Origin: a virus
DNA length: 32,476 nt
Strand: one strand, 5' to 3'
IMG/VR virus record: IMGVR_UViG_3300028802_000047
Location: 1-32,476 of that record
Shown here: positions 23,740 to 31,561 of the stretch, piece after piece
Numbering within the stretch: position 1 is the stretch's first letter
Layout of the letters: each line of letters opens with the position of its first letter
Notes under the pieces: generated by a model
Seen by the model: the letters and a program-made list of their open reading frames with translations, nothing else
Told to the model about the DNA's origin: nothing
Database searches by the model: none
Position numbers and translations under genes: made by a program

Positions 23740-24471
23740 CTATGCCACCTGCCGGATGTTATAAATTTTATCTTCGTGGCCCTTGTAGACCATCTCCGGT
23801 TCGTCCCAAATAATCGGCCCACGTGGCGTCATGTGGCCCGCGTACCAGCGGCCATTGAAACGCTGCGGTGTGACCGTGACGTTGGCGATATGGCCCATCA
23901 CTTGGTCACAGTCGATCCACACCTTGACACCCAGCTCGTGCATCCGGTTGATAAAATCCATGTCCTCGTTGACGCGTCCCGGCACTAACTGCCCAGCCCG
24001 GAACCAGGGATCGCCAAGCATATCCAATACGGACTTGCGAATAACCGCGCCCGCCTGCCCTGCCGAATCGCCCACCGGCAACTGGAACAATCCAGTGATC
24101 GGCAAGTCGAGCCATGAGTAGCGCCGCATGAGTTCGGACAACGGGCCGTGCATGAGCACGGGGACGAACGGCGAATCACGGCGCGGCACCACCGGCATGA
24201 CTAAATCCACTTCGCGGTCGAGGAGCTTCATTAGGATGTTGGGGTTGAACGTGTGATCGTCGCCAAGGATGAACACAAATTCCCCGCTCATCTTTCTGAT
24301 GCCTTCGTTGAACGCAAAAACGAAATCCGCCCCGCGTGTGTTGATGATGCGCGTGCCATGAGGCACCTGAAGCGCCTCGACGCACATCCAGAATTCCGAA
24401 TAACGGGCCAGGGACGCGCAGGCTATAACCACGGTCCCCGGCCCATGCTTCGTGTCGGTAATATGCTGCAT
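23740..24471 (-). CDS. GT2-like glycosyltransferase
   Basis: GT-A fold glycosyltransferases transfer a sugar from a nucleotide donor. In the 243 residues, an N-terminal strand (TVVIACASLA) is followed by GEFVFILGDDH (about 63-73), whose GDDH is the DxD-like metal/nucleotide site. EDMDF (169-173) with downstream GVKVWIDCDQVMGH is the acceptor-side motif common in GT2 enzymes. No membrane anchor is present. It is coupled to the preceding beta-helix gene by TAATG and touches the acetyltransferase gene (TAGATG), which suggests a joint role in decorating a virion protein or host glycan. Substrate unknown. Confidence 0.75.
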   Translation of the reverse strand: MQHITDTKHGPGTVVIACASLARYSEFWMCVEALQVPHGTRIINTRGADFVFAFNEGIRKMSGEFVFILGDDHTFNPNILMKLLDREVDLVMPVVPRRDSPFVPVLMHGPLSELMRRYSWLDLPITGLFQLPVGDSAGQAGAVIRKSVLDMLGDPWFRAGQLVPGRVNEDMDFINRMHELGVKVWIDCDQVMGHIANVTVTPQRFNGRWYAGHMTPRGPIIWDEPEMVYKGHEDKIYNIRQVA

Positions 24472-25421
24472 TATCCGCCGTTGACAGCACCGCCTGTGCC
24501 GCCCTGGATCGTGCCGAGGAAGTTCATGTTGACGATGACATCGCTAGTCGCTGTCGCTTCGCTCAAGTCACTTCCGACGCCGAAGTAACAGCGCATAATC
24601 CAAACGCTGTCATCGGTGGTGTTACCTGTCGAATCAACGATGTCGGTGAAAACCGCTCCGGTAGAGTTCACAAAATCGATGTCGCGAACTACAAAGTTCG
24701 TAACGCCAGTGGTGATCTCAACAACGTCATCCCAGGCTGTGCTACCAGCCAAAACCACCAAGCTGTTTTGCAACATGCCGCCGTCCATGCCAGCAGTCGC
24801 GGAAGCGGCACGCAGGAAAGGTCCCTGATTGTCGCTGACATAGACATATTGGTTGCTGATGCGCGGGCGCGGTGTCGCGCCGGTAACGCTGATACCAATG
24901 GTGTCGGTAGCAGCCGCGGTAGCCATAACCCACGTAATGTCGTGGATATTCGCGTCTGCCGCTGCGCTGATCGCGATGCCGGTGCCGCTGATGATCGGAA
25001 CAATGTGCAGGTAGGCGATTTCGACGCGGGCAGCGGTCACGGTAAACACCGCAGTCGCAGCCGCCGAAGTCGTCACCGCCGCATCGTATCGCGTGGTGCG
25101 CGTGCCCCGTGCCGCGGGATCAATCGGTCCACCGGGGATGCCAAAAACTTTCACGCCCGCCTTGCTAAGAGTCTGCGTTGTGCTCCAGCTATGGGAGCCG
25201 GGCAGCAGCAGGATAATATCGCCAACGTCGGCGGTAGCGAGTGACACCGCAGCATTGACGGTCAGCAACGCACGCTCGGGCGATAGCCCATCGTTGTCAT
25301 TGCTGGCGGCATAAGAACGGCCTTCGAGCGTATAGGTTGCCGAAGGCGCGACGAAAAACTGGCGTCCGGTCATGAGGGCGATGTCGCCCCAGCCGGAACC
25401 CCATTTTGTTAGATAACCCAT
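24471..25421 (-). CDS. parallel beta-helix (pectate-lyase-like fold) virion protein
   Basis: This 316-residue protein has the entry motif SNDNDGLSPERALLTVNAAV (residues 40-59) followed by GDIILLLPGSHSW, the pattern that begins many right-handed beta-helix proteins. Repeated short strands and Asn/Thr turns then run to the C-terminus. No catalytic residues of a lyase are evident, so a structural or glycan-binding role is more likely than an enzyme. It starts after a strong GGAAGGAG site. Its TAA overlaps the glycosyltransferase ATG (TAATG), so the two are probably made together. It could be a head fibre or a tailspike component; the position right after capsid genes slightly favours the former. 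Confidence 0.65.
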   Translation of the reverse strand: MGYLTKWGSGWGDIALMTGRQFFVAPSATYTLEGRSYAASNDNDGLSPERALLTVNAAVSLATADVGDIILLLPGSHSWSTTQTLSKAGVKVFGIPGGPIDPAARGTRTTRYDAAVTTSAAATAVFTVTAARVEIAYLHIVPIISGTGIAISAAADANIHDITWVMATAAATDTIGISVTGATPRPRISNQYVYVSDNQGPFLRAASATAGMDGGMLQNSLVVLAGSTAWDDVVEITTGVTNFVVRDIDFVNSTGAVFTDIVDSTGNTTDDSVWIMRCYFGVGSDLSEATATSDVIVNMNFLGTIQGGTGGAVNGG

Positions 25422-25443
25422 TTCAAATCTCCTTCCCGCGATT

Positions 25444-25488
25444 GCCTCATACCCGTTCCAAACGCGGGGAATGTCGGGATTACGAGGC
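25444..25488 (-). promoter_or_regulatory. long imperfect hairpin between capsid block and beta-helix gene
   Basis: The gap holds nested inverted repeats: GCCTC (25444-25448) with GAGGC (25484-25488), then CCCG (25452-25455) with CGGG (25475-25478), then TTCC (25456-25459) with GGAA (25468-25471), about 13 pairs in total with small bulges. There is no T-run on the minus-strand side, so it is more likely a processing, stability or rho-linked element than a simple terminator. It marks the end of the highly expressed capsid block. Confidence 0.4.
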
Positions 25489-25490
25489 GG

Positions 25491-25679
25491 TTAGTAAGCT
25501 GACTTGACGGAGGTTTTTACCTGCTTGGAACCAACCTTATTTCGATTCGGTCCTGTCGGGCCGATGTTGGTTTTCCAATTCGCCGTCGAGTCGCCATGCG
25601 AGACAGCATGGTTAGCGCCGGATTTAAGGCCCGGCGCTTTCCCTGCTGACAGCTTGCCGTTGTGGTATTTGTTCGGCAT
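25491..25679 (-). CDS. small basic protein downstream of capsid gene
   Basis: A 62-residue, Lys/Gly/Asn-rich protein beginning MPNKYHNGKL. It has no hydrophobic core of note and may be largely disordered. The frame can be extended upstream to 25712, but that would overlap the capsid 3' end; the ATG at 25679, two bases after the capsid stop, is the better start although its ribosome-binding site is weak. Small basic proteins next to the capsid gene are sometimes cement or DNA-binding head proteins. That is inference; no function is recognised. Confidence 0.6.
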   Translation of the reverse strand: MPNKYHNGKLSAGKAPGLKSGANHAVSHGDSTANWKTNIGPTGPNRNKVGSKQVKTSVKSAY

Positions 25680-25681
25680 GG

Positions 25682-26593
25682 TTAGACGTTCGAGCCTAAA
25701 ATAAACCGCCAATCCACCCAGCCGTTACCGTGACGCGCATAACAGCGCCACTTACCAACCAGCGAGTCGAAGTCTTCGACAAAGCCGAATTCGCCTTTGA
25801 CCCGATCCATCCAGACAAGGCCCTTGCCGTCCTTCACCATCGAGCCGTCCATCAGCCACCAGTTATTGGCGTCGGTCAGGTATTCCCAATCGCTGACGCT
25901 GTACTGATCTTGATGTACGTTGGCGTTATTGTTGGCGGTATCGACCTTGCCTTGGGACTTGGTGATCTCGTAGGCGACTTCGTAAAGGTCGATGGGGATC
26001 AACAGTTTGTCGGGCTTAATCGAAATGATCTCGGCACGGTCGCCGCGGAACTGGCGCATTTGAATACGCGCAGCCGCCAAGGAAACTGCCGAAAGCGACG
26101 TGGTAACGAGATTGTCGAAACCCGCCGCGGTGGAAGCGCCCGAGGTCGTGGTGTGCGAGTTCGAACACATCGCCACGCCTTCACTGTTGCTACCGAAGAA
26201 AGCATCAACGCTAAACGCCTGGTTGAACGGGCGTGCGGCGTCGATCTGACGGCGGCGGAACAAGGAACCGGCCAGCGCTTTGGGCTTCTGGTCGATGAGG
26301 GAGAACTGATCATCGTCGAACAGCCGACGCTGGACTTGGATGCCCATGCCGAATTCCAACGGAGTGATCAGCGTGTCGTATCCGGCGCTGACATCATCGT
26401 AGGTGATCCCGCCGTTAAACAGCGGCATTTCACCCGTGGTGCCGATGGTGGAAAAGCGCGAGGTCGGGAGCTTGTCTGTTTGAACGTCGTAGAAGTCTGA
26501 GATGCGGTCTGGTACGTCTGTGAAGCGTTCGTCAAAAATACGTTTGAAGCGCGGGTCTAGGACCTGCACGAAATTTTCTGCAATTAAAGCCAC
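25682..26593 (-). CDS. major capsid protein (HK97-fold type)
   Basis: The 303-residue protein has the length and composition of a phage major head protein: an N-terminal segment with FDERF and SDFYDVQTDK, a central region with GITYDDVSAGYDTLITPLEF, and a C-terminal region rich in Trp/Asp ending in WVDWRFILGSNV. It resembles Mu-gpT-like and related HK97-fold coat proteins in layout; the fold itself is inferred. It follows the scaffold and the probable decoration gene. The start is GTG with a TGGAG ribosome-binding site about 8 nt upstream. No N-terminal delta domain or protease gene is seen, consistent with the separate scaffold gene. Confidence 0.85.
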   Translation of the reverse strand: MALIAENFVQVLDPRFKRIFDERFTDVPDRISDFYDVQTDKLPTSRFSTIGTTGEMPLFNGGITYDDVSAGYDTLITPLEFGMGIQVQRRLFDDDQFSLIDQKPKALAGSLFRRRQIDAARPFNQAFSVDAFFGSNSEGVAMCSNSHTTTSGASTAAGFDNLVTTSLSAVSLAAARIQMRQFRGDRAEIISIKPDKLLIPIDLYEVAYEITKSQGKVDTANNNANVHQDQYSVSDWEYLTDANNWWLMDGSMVKDGKGLVWMDRVKGEFGFVEDFDSLVGKWRCYARHGNGWVDWRFILGSNV

Positions 26594-26665
26594 GGTATTT
26601 CTCCATAGTGGTTATGGGCGCAACCCTCGGTGGCCGATGCGCTGGCCAAATCCCTAGTTTAACGA

Positions 26666-27382
26666 TTACGCAGCTTGTGTATCGCTATCGTGGACGTGCA
26701 TACGGAGCTTGAACAAAACGAAACTGTTGCCAGAGCCGTTTAGTTCGAGATCAACAACGCTAACCTCGCCGCCAGTGCCGGAAGCGCGGATCGTGTCAGC
26801 CTCAAGGAACAGCGTGGTGGTCGAGACAAAACCGCAACCGTCAGCGCCGTCTGCGCCCGTGCCGTGAATGTTGAACGGGATGATGTGGAAAATATCGCCC
26901 ACCGCAATCGCTCGCGGGAACGGCACGGTGACGGTACAACTCGCATTGGACGAATACGCGGTAATCGACCGGGACAGTCCAACGTTGTTGCCGTACACGC
27001 ACCACATCGTTCCGCCGTCGATGTCATGGGTGCCGACCGCCGCGGTTAGCGCGGTGCCACCGGCAGAAGCCGAGGTATTGGTGTGACTCACCAACGCGCC
27101 GCCGTCAGCAGCGGTGCCGCTCAAGCGAGCTTTGATGAGTTGGTCAGGTCGGGTGTTGACGGTAACGATACCCTCAGTCGCGCCCTGCGTGGATGAATAA
27201 ACCGCCTCGTCCTGCGCCAGTCCATAGGCGGAAACGAAAGAAGTAGCGGTGCAAGGGATGACGCCCAGCGAAGTGCCAGCGCCGCCGATCATAATAATGC
27301 CGGGGTCAACCGCTGCCGCGCCAAGTTTCAGCTTTTGAAGTCTTGCGGCCCCAACATTGCTAACGTGTCCTGCTGCATACAT
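26666..27382 (-). CDS. probable capsid decoration / minor head protein
   Basis: The 238 residues are rich in Gly, Ala, Thr and Ser, with alternating hydrophobic strands and few charges, typical of beta-rich virion surface proteins. There is no signal peptide or transmembrane segment. It lies directly upstream of the major capsid gene, where many phages encode their head-decoration protein. No family motif was recognised, so decoration is inferred from position and composition. The ATG is preceded by GGAG at about 12 nt. A 72-base gap separates it from the capsid gene; it holds the capsid ribosome-binding site and nothing else that I can recognise. Confidence 0.6.
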   Translation of the reverse strand: MYAAGHVSNVGAARLQKLKLGAAAVDPGIIMIGGAGTSLGVIPCTATSFVSAYGLAQDEAVYSSTQGATEGIVTVNTRPDQLIKARLSGTAADGGALVSHTNTSASAGGTALTAAVGTHDIDGGTMWCVYGNNVGLSRSITAYSSNASCTVTVPFPRAIAVGDIFHIIPFNIHGTGADGADGCGFVSTTTLFLEADTIRASGTGGEVSVVDLELNGSGNSFVLFKLRMHVHDSDTQAA

Positions 27383-27386
27383 ATTT

Positions 27387-27797
27387 TTAGTAGCTCCATG
27401 CCGGAAGCGCGTAGGCTTTCGCCCTGCGTTCTCGGCGTGCTGTCACCGGGTCAATGCACGTAACGGCATAAGTCGTTTCGTGAACAAACGCGGTGCCCGT
27501 TGGTCCTGTCTGCTCTTTGCAAGCGTCGCACATGCCTTCATGCTCATAGCCGCTAGTCAGACCCGAACCATCGGGAATGTAAAATTTTCGATAGTTATGT
27601 TTGCGAGGGTTGAAGTTGGAGCGGCAGAAAGTACAGAGCAGGATTAGCTTTTTAGTATCGACTAAATCGGCAATCCAGCTGGCGGGACTCTGGCTGCCAT
27701 CGGTACGACGCCCAGGATGCTCATCGGACTTGGCTTTTTCTCGCCTGGTGAATCCTTCACCCATCCGGTGGTATTTAGGGACAATTACGATTGACAA
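27387..27797 (-). CDS. four-cysteine (zinc-ribbon-like) protein, function unknown
   Basis: This 136-residue protein has a basic N-terminal region and two CxxC pairs (Cys55/58 in LCTFCRS and Cys90/93 in MCDACKE), about 31 residues apart, with many aromatic and basic residues between them. That spacing fits a treble-clef or ribbon-type zinc site. Its role is unknown; the place between scaffold and capsid genes suggests a head-assembly or minor structural role. The frame opens with TTG directly after the scaffold TAA. An ATG at codon 12 (27764) is an alternative start but has no ribosome-binding site. Confidence 0.7.
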   Translation of the reverse strand: MSIVIVPKYHRMGEGFTRREKAKSDEHPGRRTDGSQSPASWIADLVDTKKLILLCTFCRSNFNPRKHNYRKFYIPDGSGLTSGYEHEGMCDACKEQTGPTGTAFVHETTYAVTCIDPVTARRERRAKAYALPAWSY

Positions 27798-28652
27798 TTA
27801 GCCTGCCCTGCCTGCTTTACGCGCTGGTTGCAGATGGTAAGCCCATTCCTTGGCTCGTTGAGCTGGCGTGGTGTTGGTGCGGTCCCAAACGCGCTTCATT
27901 GACTCGGGTGCGTTGGCGATGTCGTCCGTCTTGCGTGGGACGTTGCCCCCCGCTGGAGTCTCGCTATGCGCCGTCGCTGCCCTGGCCTGGCGTGTCTGAG
28001 TCGCTACCTGCATACGCTGCTTAATTTTCTCCAAGGGACCGGCTACCTGCTTAATCGCCACCAACTGCGTCCTGATGTCATCGGCGTACCCGAAATCTCT
28101 CACAAGGCTTTGATACTCGGCTTTTACCTGCTTGAACTCGGGACTGGTTTGGTCCTTGGTCCATGGCAGATGAGCTATGTATTCGTTCACTTCGGTTACG
28201 GCCCGCTTGAACGGCTCTGCTGCCGCCGCCACCTGCACCGCCTGCGCTTGCAGACGTTTGGCTTTTACTTCAGCGAAATACTCGGCGGCTTGCGCCACCG
28301 TGAATTGCCCGGCATCGATAGCCGTTTGGACTTCCTCTGCCGTGTATTCCCGCTCTGCCGGTGCTGCCGGTGCCGCTGGCCGATATTCCTCTAGTGCCCT
28401 AAGCCTTTCCTCCACGCGGACCCGTTCAATACGCTCAGATTCAAGCTGCTTTTCGAGCCCTCGTCGTGCCCGGTACTCTTTCCTGGCCCTGATTTCTTGG
28501 GGGCTGGAACCGCCCGGCTCTCCTTCGTCATCCGCTGCTTCAGCGGCGATGTCAGGGATTGGCGTTTCGGGGACTTCATTGGGTTCTGGTGCTGGCTCGG
28601 TTACTGGTGCGTCTGTAGGGATCTCTGGAGTTACCTCGGGTTCGTCTGCCAC
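27798..28652 (-). CDS. capsid scaffolding protein (probable)
   Basis: Scaffolding proteins guide procapsid assembly and then leave or are cleaved. The 284-residue sequence has the usual make-up: an acidic Pro/Glu-rich N-terminus (1-50), a strongly charged coiled coil (about 52-92), further Ala/Gln/Lys-rich helices (104-150 and 172-230) and a basic C-terminal end (from about 260) that could bind the coat. It lies downstream of the portal and upstream of the major capsid gene. The start is a GTG, chosen because GAGGTGA (28659-28665) lies 6 nt upstream. The call rests on composition and position rather than a conserved motif. Confidence 0.7.
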   Translation of the reverse strand: MADEPEVTPEIPTDAPVTEPAPEPNEVPETPIPDIAAEAADDEGEPGGSSPQEIRARKEYRARRGLEKQLESERIERVRVEERLRALEEYRPAAPAAPAEREYTAEEVQTAIDAGQFTVAQAAEYFAEVKAKRLQAQAVQVAAAAEPFKRAVTEVNEYIAHLPWTKDQTSPEFKQVKAEYQSLVRDFGYADDIRTQLVAIKQVAGPLEKIKQRMQVATQTRQARAATAHSETPAGGNVPRKTDDIANAPESMKRVWDRTNTTPAQRAKEWAYHLQPARKAGRAG

Positions 28653-28696
28653 TTCTTCTCACCTCGTCCGATCATAGAGCTTGGCCTGGTCGGGTT

Positions 28697-28743
28697 GGCC
28701 GCGCTACAGATAGGGGGTAGCGGCCCCGCGCATACAATATGCG
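28697..28743 (-). promoter_or_regulatory. two hairpins in the scaffold mRNA leader
   Basis: Two inverted repeats follow the predicted promoter. CGCATA/TATGCG around a 3-nt loop (28729-28743) would sit at the very 5' end of the transcript. GGCC-GCTAC paired with GTAGC-GGCC (28697-28725; 9 bp with a 2-nt bulge and 9-nt loop) follows. Neither has a T-run, so intrinsic termination is unlikely. A 5' stabilising stem, an RNase processing site or a translation control element are possible. Confidence 0.4.
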
Positions 28744-28751
28744 GTTGTCTT

Positions 28752-28781
28752 GTTATAACGCTGTTATGTATCTGAAGTCAA
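28752..28781 (-). promoter_or_regulatory. sigma70-like promoter for the scaffold/capsid genes
   Basis: Read on the minus strand, TTGACT (28781-28776) is separated by 18 bases from TATAAC (28757-28752); each hexamer matches five of six consensus bases. The start point would be near 28745, giving a leader of about 92 bases before the scaffold GTG. It lies in one of the few sizeable intergenic gaps of the head module, where a separate, stronger transcript for scaffold and capsid would make sense. Predicted from sequence only. Confidence 0.55.
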
Positions 28782-29120
28782 TGGTTTGCCCCTGCCGATC
28801 AAGGAATCGACTATCTCAAGGGCTTGCGTGTATGTTTCAAACCGTGTTTTAGAAATAGCGTACTGGCGCTTGAGTTCGTAGTGGTCATAGTCGGCGGTAA
28901 TCATCCCGCCCAACAGTTCGGCTTCTAACCGCTTGGTCAGGGCCTCGGCCTGCTGGCGTAGCGGCTCGATGTGGTCGCAATAGAGCTTCCAGTTGGGATC
29001 GGCCTTGAGTTCGGTCATGGCGACCGCCACGCCGTTTATGATCGAACGTTCGATAGATTTTGGCGACGTAACTGTGTGTTTTCGTTCGTATGCCTGGTAG
29101 TCTTCGAAGGTTACACTCAT
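28764..29120 (-). CDS. small helical protein between portal and scaffold, function unknown
   Basis: This 118-residue protein is mostly charged and helical. A stretch of heptad-like residues (about 48-70, rich in Leu, Glu and Gln) may form a coiled coil. No catalytic motif is visible. It is coupled to the portal by an ATGA overlap and has a GGGAG ribosome-binding site about 9 nt before its ATG. Many phages carry small proteins of unknown role between portal and scaffold; that context suggests a part in head assembly, but nothing in the sequence proves it. The end of the gene carries the -35 element of a predicted promoter for the scaffold gene. Confidence 0.8.
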   Translation of the reverse strand: MSVTFEDYQAYERKHTVTSPKSIERSIINGVAVAMTELKADPNWKLYCDHIEPLRQQAEALTKRLEAELLGGMITADYDHYELKRQYAISKTRFETYTQALEIVDSLIGRGKPLTSDT

Positions 29121-31480
29121 ATCGGCAAACTCCCATCCATCTGTTCATTCATGCCAACCGGCGTCTGTGCTTCCGGCCCTGGCGGGGTCATGTTGGACGG
29201 TACACCGCCGGGGCCTTCACCACCCCCACCCTGCTGCGGCGGGGTGCCGCCTGCGGCCTGGGCCATCATCGCCCGCTCCTGCATCTGAATTTGCATCATC
29301 TGCTTTACCTGCTCGAAATACTGCATGAAAAGCTGCGTGCTGATCGGGTCGAGCATCCTGGCGTCGGGCGTCTGGATAAACGCCACCAATTTCTCGAAGT
29401 GCATCTGCACATGCTCAAGCGGCTGGCCGATTGGCGCTTTGTGATCCATGATTGCCGTGATCGCGTCCTCGGCAGTGATCTTCGGCCCCATGAGAGCCGA
29501 CATCGGACGTTTCAGGAACTCATCTGGGTCCTGGTCCTGTGACTGGACGCCTTTCCTCATCAGATGATAAATCTCGTCCACGGTAACGATGCCCGCCTGG
29601 ATGGCGATAGGTGAAATGCACAGGCCGGCGATAAATTGAATCTGCTGGGCCAACATTTGCTTGTTGGTGTTGAGCATGGTCGCGGTGAATTCGAAATCCA
29701 TTTGACCATCGATCTCGGTTGGGCCTATAGTCCGGTATGGACTCTCACCCTTCTCGGAATAGCCGATTACGCGAATCTCCTTCTTCTCAGGAAGATAGGC
29801 CCTGTTCAGCCTGTGGAACATCTGGTACAGGCGGCATACGGCATGGAAAAGCCTACGAAGAATTTGCTCGCTTCTTACATCTCCCTGAGCCAAGAGGCCC
29901 ATGGTCGTGCCGGCAGTGCGGAAGGCGCTTGACTTCCCTGTAGGCACTCGCCCGAACATAGCGTCATTCATCATCGACAACCGCTCGCCAAACTGCTGCA
30001 AGACGGCCATCGTGTTGAGCGCGAAGCCTGAGTCTTTAGTGGGGAACTGCGGGAACGCGAGATCGGCCTGCGGGTTGTCAAGCGGGATGCCCTGCCCCGG
30101 TTGCATGTGAATTGGCTCTGGCTTAAATCCCGACGCGGCGCGGTAAGCAAACCACGGCATATTTGTAATGGTGCCCCAGTCTACATGCTGATTCATCAAG
30201 GTTTCGCTGGTGTCCTGCTGCCATTCCAGCAGCTCGGGCAGGCTCATGCCGTAGACGCGGCCAGGGATCGGGGAAAAGCTGTCATGCATGAACGGGCGCA
30301 TGACGGGCAGGCCGGGGTAGACTTCGGTTAATGCGCGAGCACGAAGAACCACTTTTGATGCTCTGGCGATTGTGATGATGACATCTTCTTCCAACCCGTC
30401 GCCGTCGATGTCCATACGTCCATAGTGCTCGACGAGTTGTCGGTTGTCGTCAGTGTCGCCAGCCCAAGTAACCTCGACTCCCTCCATTTCGTCTTTTTGC
30501 TGCTTGGGCTCGTCTTCGCTACCCCCGCTGCCGACGCTGGATTTTGACACTTTGATCGTTTCAAAGTCTTTTTTCTTGGCGAGGTCATAAACTCCACTTT
30601 CTATGCGGCGTTTGATGGTGTCAAGGGAGGCGGTGCAGAATCGATTAACATATGCTGCGCCAAGTGGGTTTGATGGTCCTGGCGGCTGTAGATTCGCTGA
30701 CCGCACCGGAAACACGACATCTTCGAAGTCGAGGACTTCGAAAGCGGGTCCGTTGAAGGTAACGTCATCTGAGGTGATGCACATGTCCCATCGTCCATCG
30801 TCTTTGTCATAGAATTCCACCGTGGCGGTTTTTAGCTCGCCCTCCTCCTGCTTTTTATAATCGACATCCCACGAGTAGCCTTCCTCGTCGGTCATCGTGG
30901 CGTTAAGTACACCGGGGATGTGGGTCTGGATGGCCTTTAGGGCTTGAGCAGTAATCGGCTCAACAGGATCTGGCTCCGGCAGCACTTTAATATCAACCAC
31001 CGTCTGATTTTCTTTGACCCAATGGGTAAATATAAAGGCAGCTTCGTCGTCCACAAAATTACTGACAAAATCATCGAATTTCGGTTCACCGTTGTTCTCC
31101 ACATAAACTTGATAGTCGAGCAGCTTGTTAATATTTTCTTCCTTGGCGTTGCCCATCTGCTGGCGGGCTTTTGCCAAAACAGTCGGGCGGGTGGACTTGA
31201 TGGCGTTCTCCAGCGTGGCCTTGGTGCGCAAGGAAGCCGTCAGCATGATCGGCAGCCAGATGTTACTGGCGTCGGCCCAGGGCCAATCCTTACCCGGCAA
31301 CCAGCCGCGCAGCTTGGCGTAGCGCTCCATGCGTTTGCGAATACGCTCCTCGCGGTCGTTAAGGTCTGTGTCGAGGTTTTTAAGGATTCGATTAACCTGC
31401 TCGTCCGTAACCTTGATGGATTTCTTTTTGCGCTTTTTGCGCTCGGGGATTTCGGGGGTTGGTTCGGTGTATTCAGCCAT
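29117..31480 (-). CDS. portal protein
   Basis: The portal forms the dodecameric ring at one capsid vertex through which DNA is packaged and ejected, and which nucleates head assembly. The 787-residue length suits the large portals of short-tailed phages (P22 gp1 is 725). After a basic N-terminus, the segment at about residues 66-77 (WPWADASNIWLP) followed by a helix is the typical N-terminal signature of this portal family. The C-terminus is Met/Gln-rich and then Gly/Pro-rich (about 720-787). It follows terminase and precedes scaffold and capsid, the canonical order. The start has a good GAGGAAAG Shine-Dalgarno. Its stop overlaps the next start as ATGA, implying coupling. Confidence 0.9.
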   Translation of the reverse strand: MAEYTEPTPEIPERKKRKKKSIKVTDEQVNRILKNLDTDLNDREERIRKRMERYAKLRGWLPGKDWPWADASNIWLPIMLTASLRTKATLENAIKSTRPTVLAKARQQMGNAKEENINKLLDYQVYVENNGEPKFDDFVSNFVDDEAAFIFTHWVKENQTVVDIKVLPEPDPVEPITAQALKAIQTHIPGVLNATMTDEEGYSWDVDYKKQEEGELKTATVEFYDKDDGRWDMCITSDDVTFNGPAFEVLDFEDVVFPVRSANLQPPGPSNPLGAAYVNRFCTASLDTIKRRIESGVYDLAKKKDFETIKVSKSSVGSGGSEDEPKQQKDEMEGVEVTWAGDTDDNRQLVEHYGRMDIDGDGLEEDVIITIARASKVVLRARALTEVYPGLPVMRPFMHDSFSPIPGRVYGMSLPELLEWQQDTSETLMNQHVDWGTITNMPWFAYRAASGFKPEPIHMQPGQGIPLDNPQADLAFPQFPTKDSGFALNTMAVLQQFGERLSMMNDAMFGRVPTGKSSAFRTAGTTMGLLAQGDVRSEQILRRLFHAVCRLYQMFHRLNRAYLPEKKEIRVIGYSEKGESPYRTIGPTEIDGQMDFEFTATMLNTNKQMLAQQIQFIAGLCISPIAIQAGIVTVDEIYHLMRKGVQSQDQDPDEFLKRPMSALMGPKITAEDAITAIMDHKAPIGQPLEHVQMHFEKLVAFIQTPDARMLDPISTQLFMQYFEQVKQMMQIQMQERAMMAQAAGGTPPQQGGGGEGPGGVPSNMTPPGPEAQTPVGMNEQMDGSLPI

Positions 31481-31558
31481 CTAATCTTTCCTCGTTAACA
31501 TCATGCACAAAGCAAAACCAACCAGAACGCCCGATGACCAAAAGAGAAGTTCAAGCAT
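31481..31558 (-). CDS. 25-aa single-span membrane micro-protein
   Basis: A short reading frame fills the gap between the terminase stop and the portal start. It translates to 25 residues: a central hydrophobic stretch (WSSGVLVGFALCMML) followed by a basic TRKD end, which fits one membrane span with a positive tail. An AGGGAG ribosome-binding-like sequence lies inside the terminase 3' end, about 11 nt before the ATG, and the stop codon directly touches the portal ATG. It matches no family I can name. A chance ORF is possible at this length, but the hydrophobic pattern and exact fit in the gap favour a real gene. Confidence 0.45.
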   Translation of the reverse strand: MLELLFWSSGVLVGFALCMMLTRKD

Positions 31559-31561
31559 CGA

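Noticed and set aside
25680-25712. Longer start for the small basic protein after the capsid gene
   Set aside because: It would overlap the capsid C-terminus; the ATG at 25679 follows the capsid stop.
25730-26500. 256-residue plus-strand frame
   Set aside because: Antisense to the major capsid gene; Arg/Val-rich shadow typical of high-GC complementary strands.
30944-31498. 184-residue plus-strand frame
   Set aside because: Antisense to the portal gene N-terminal half, with no start signals or recognisable motif.
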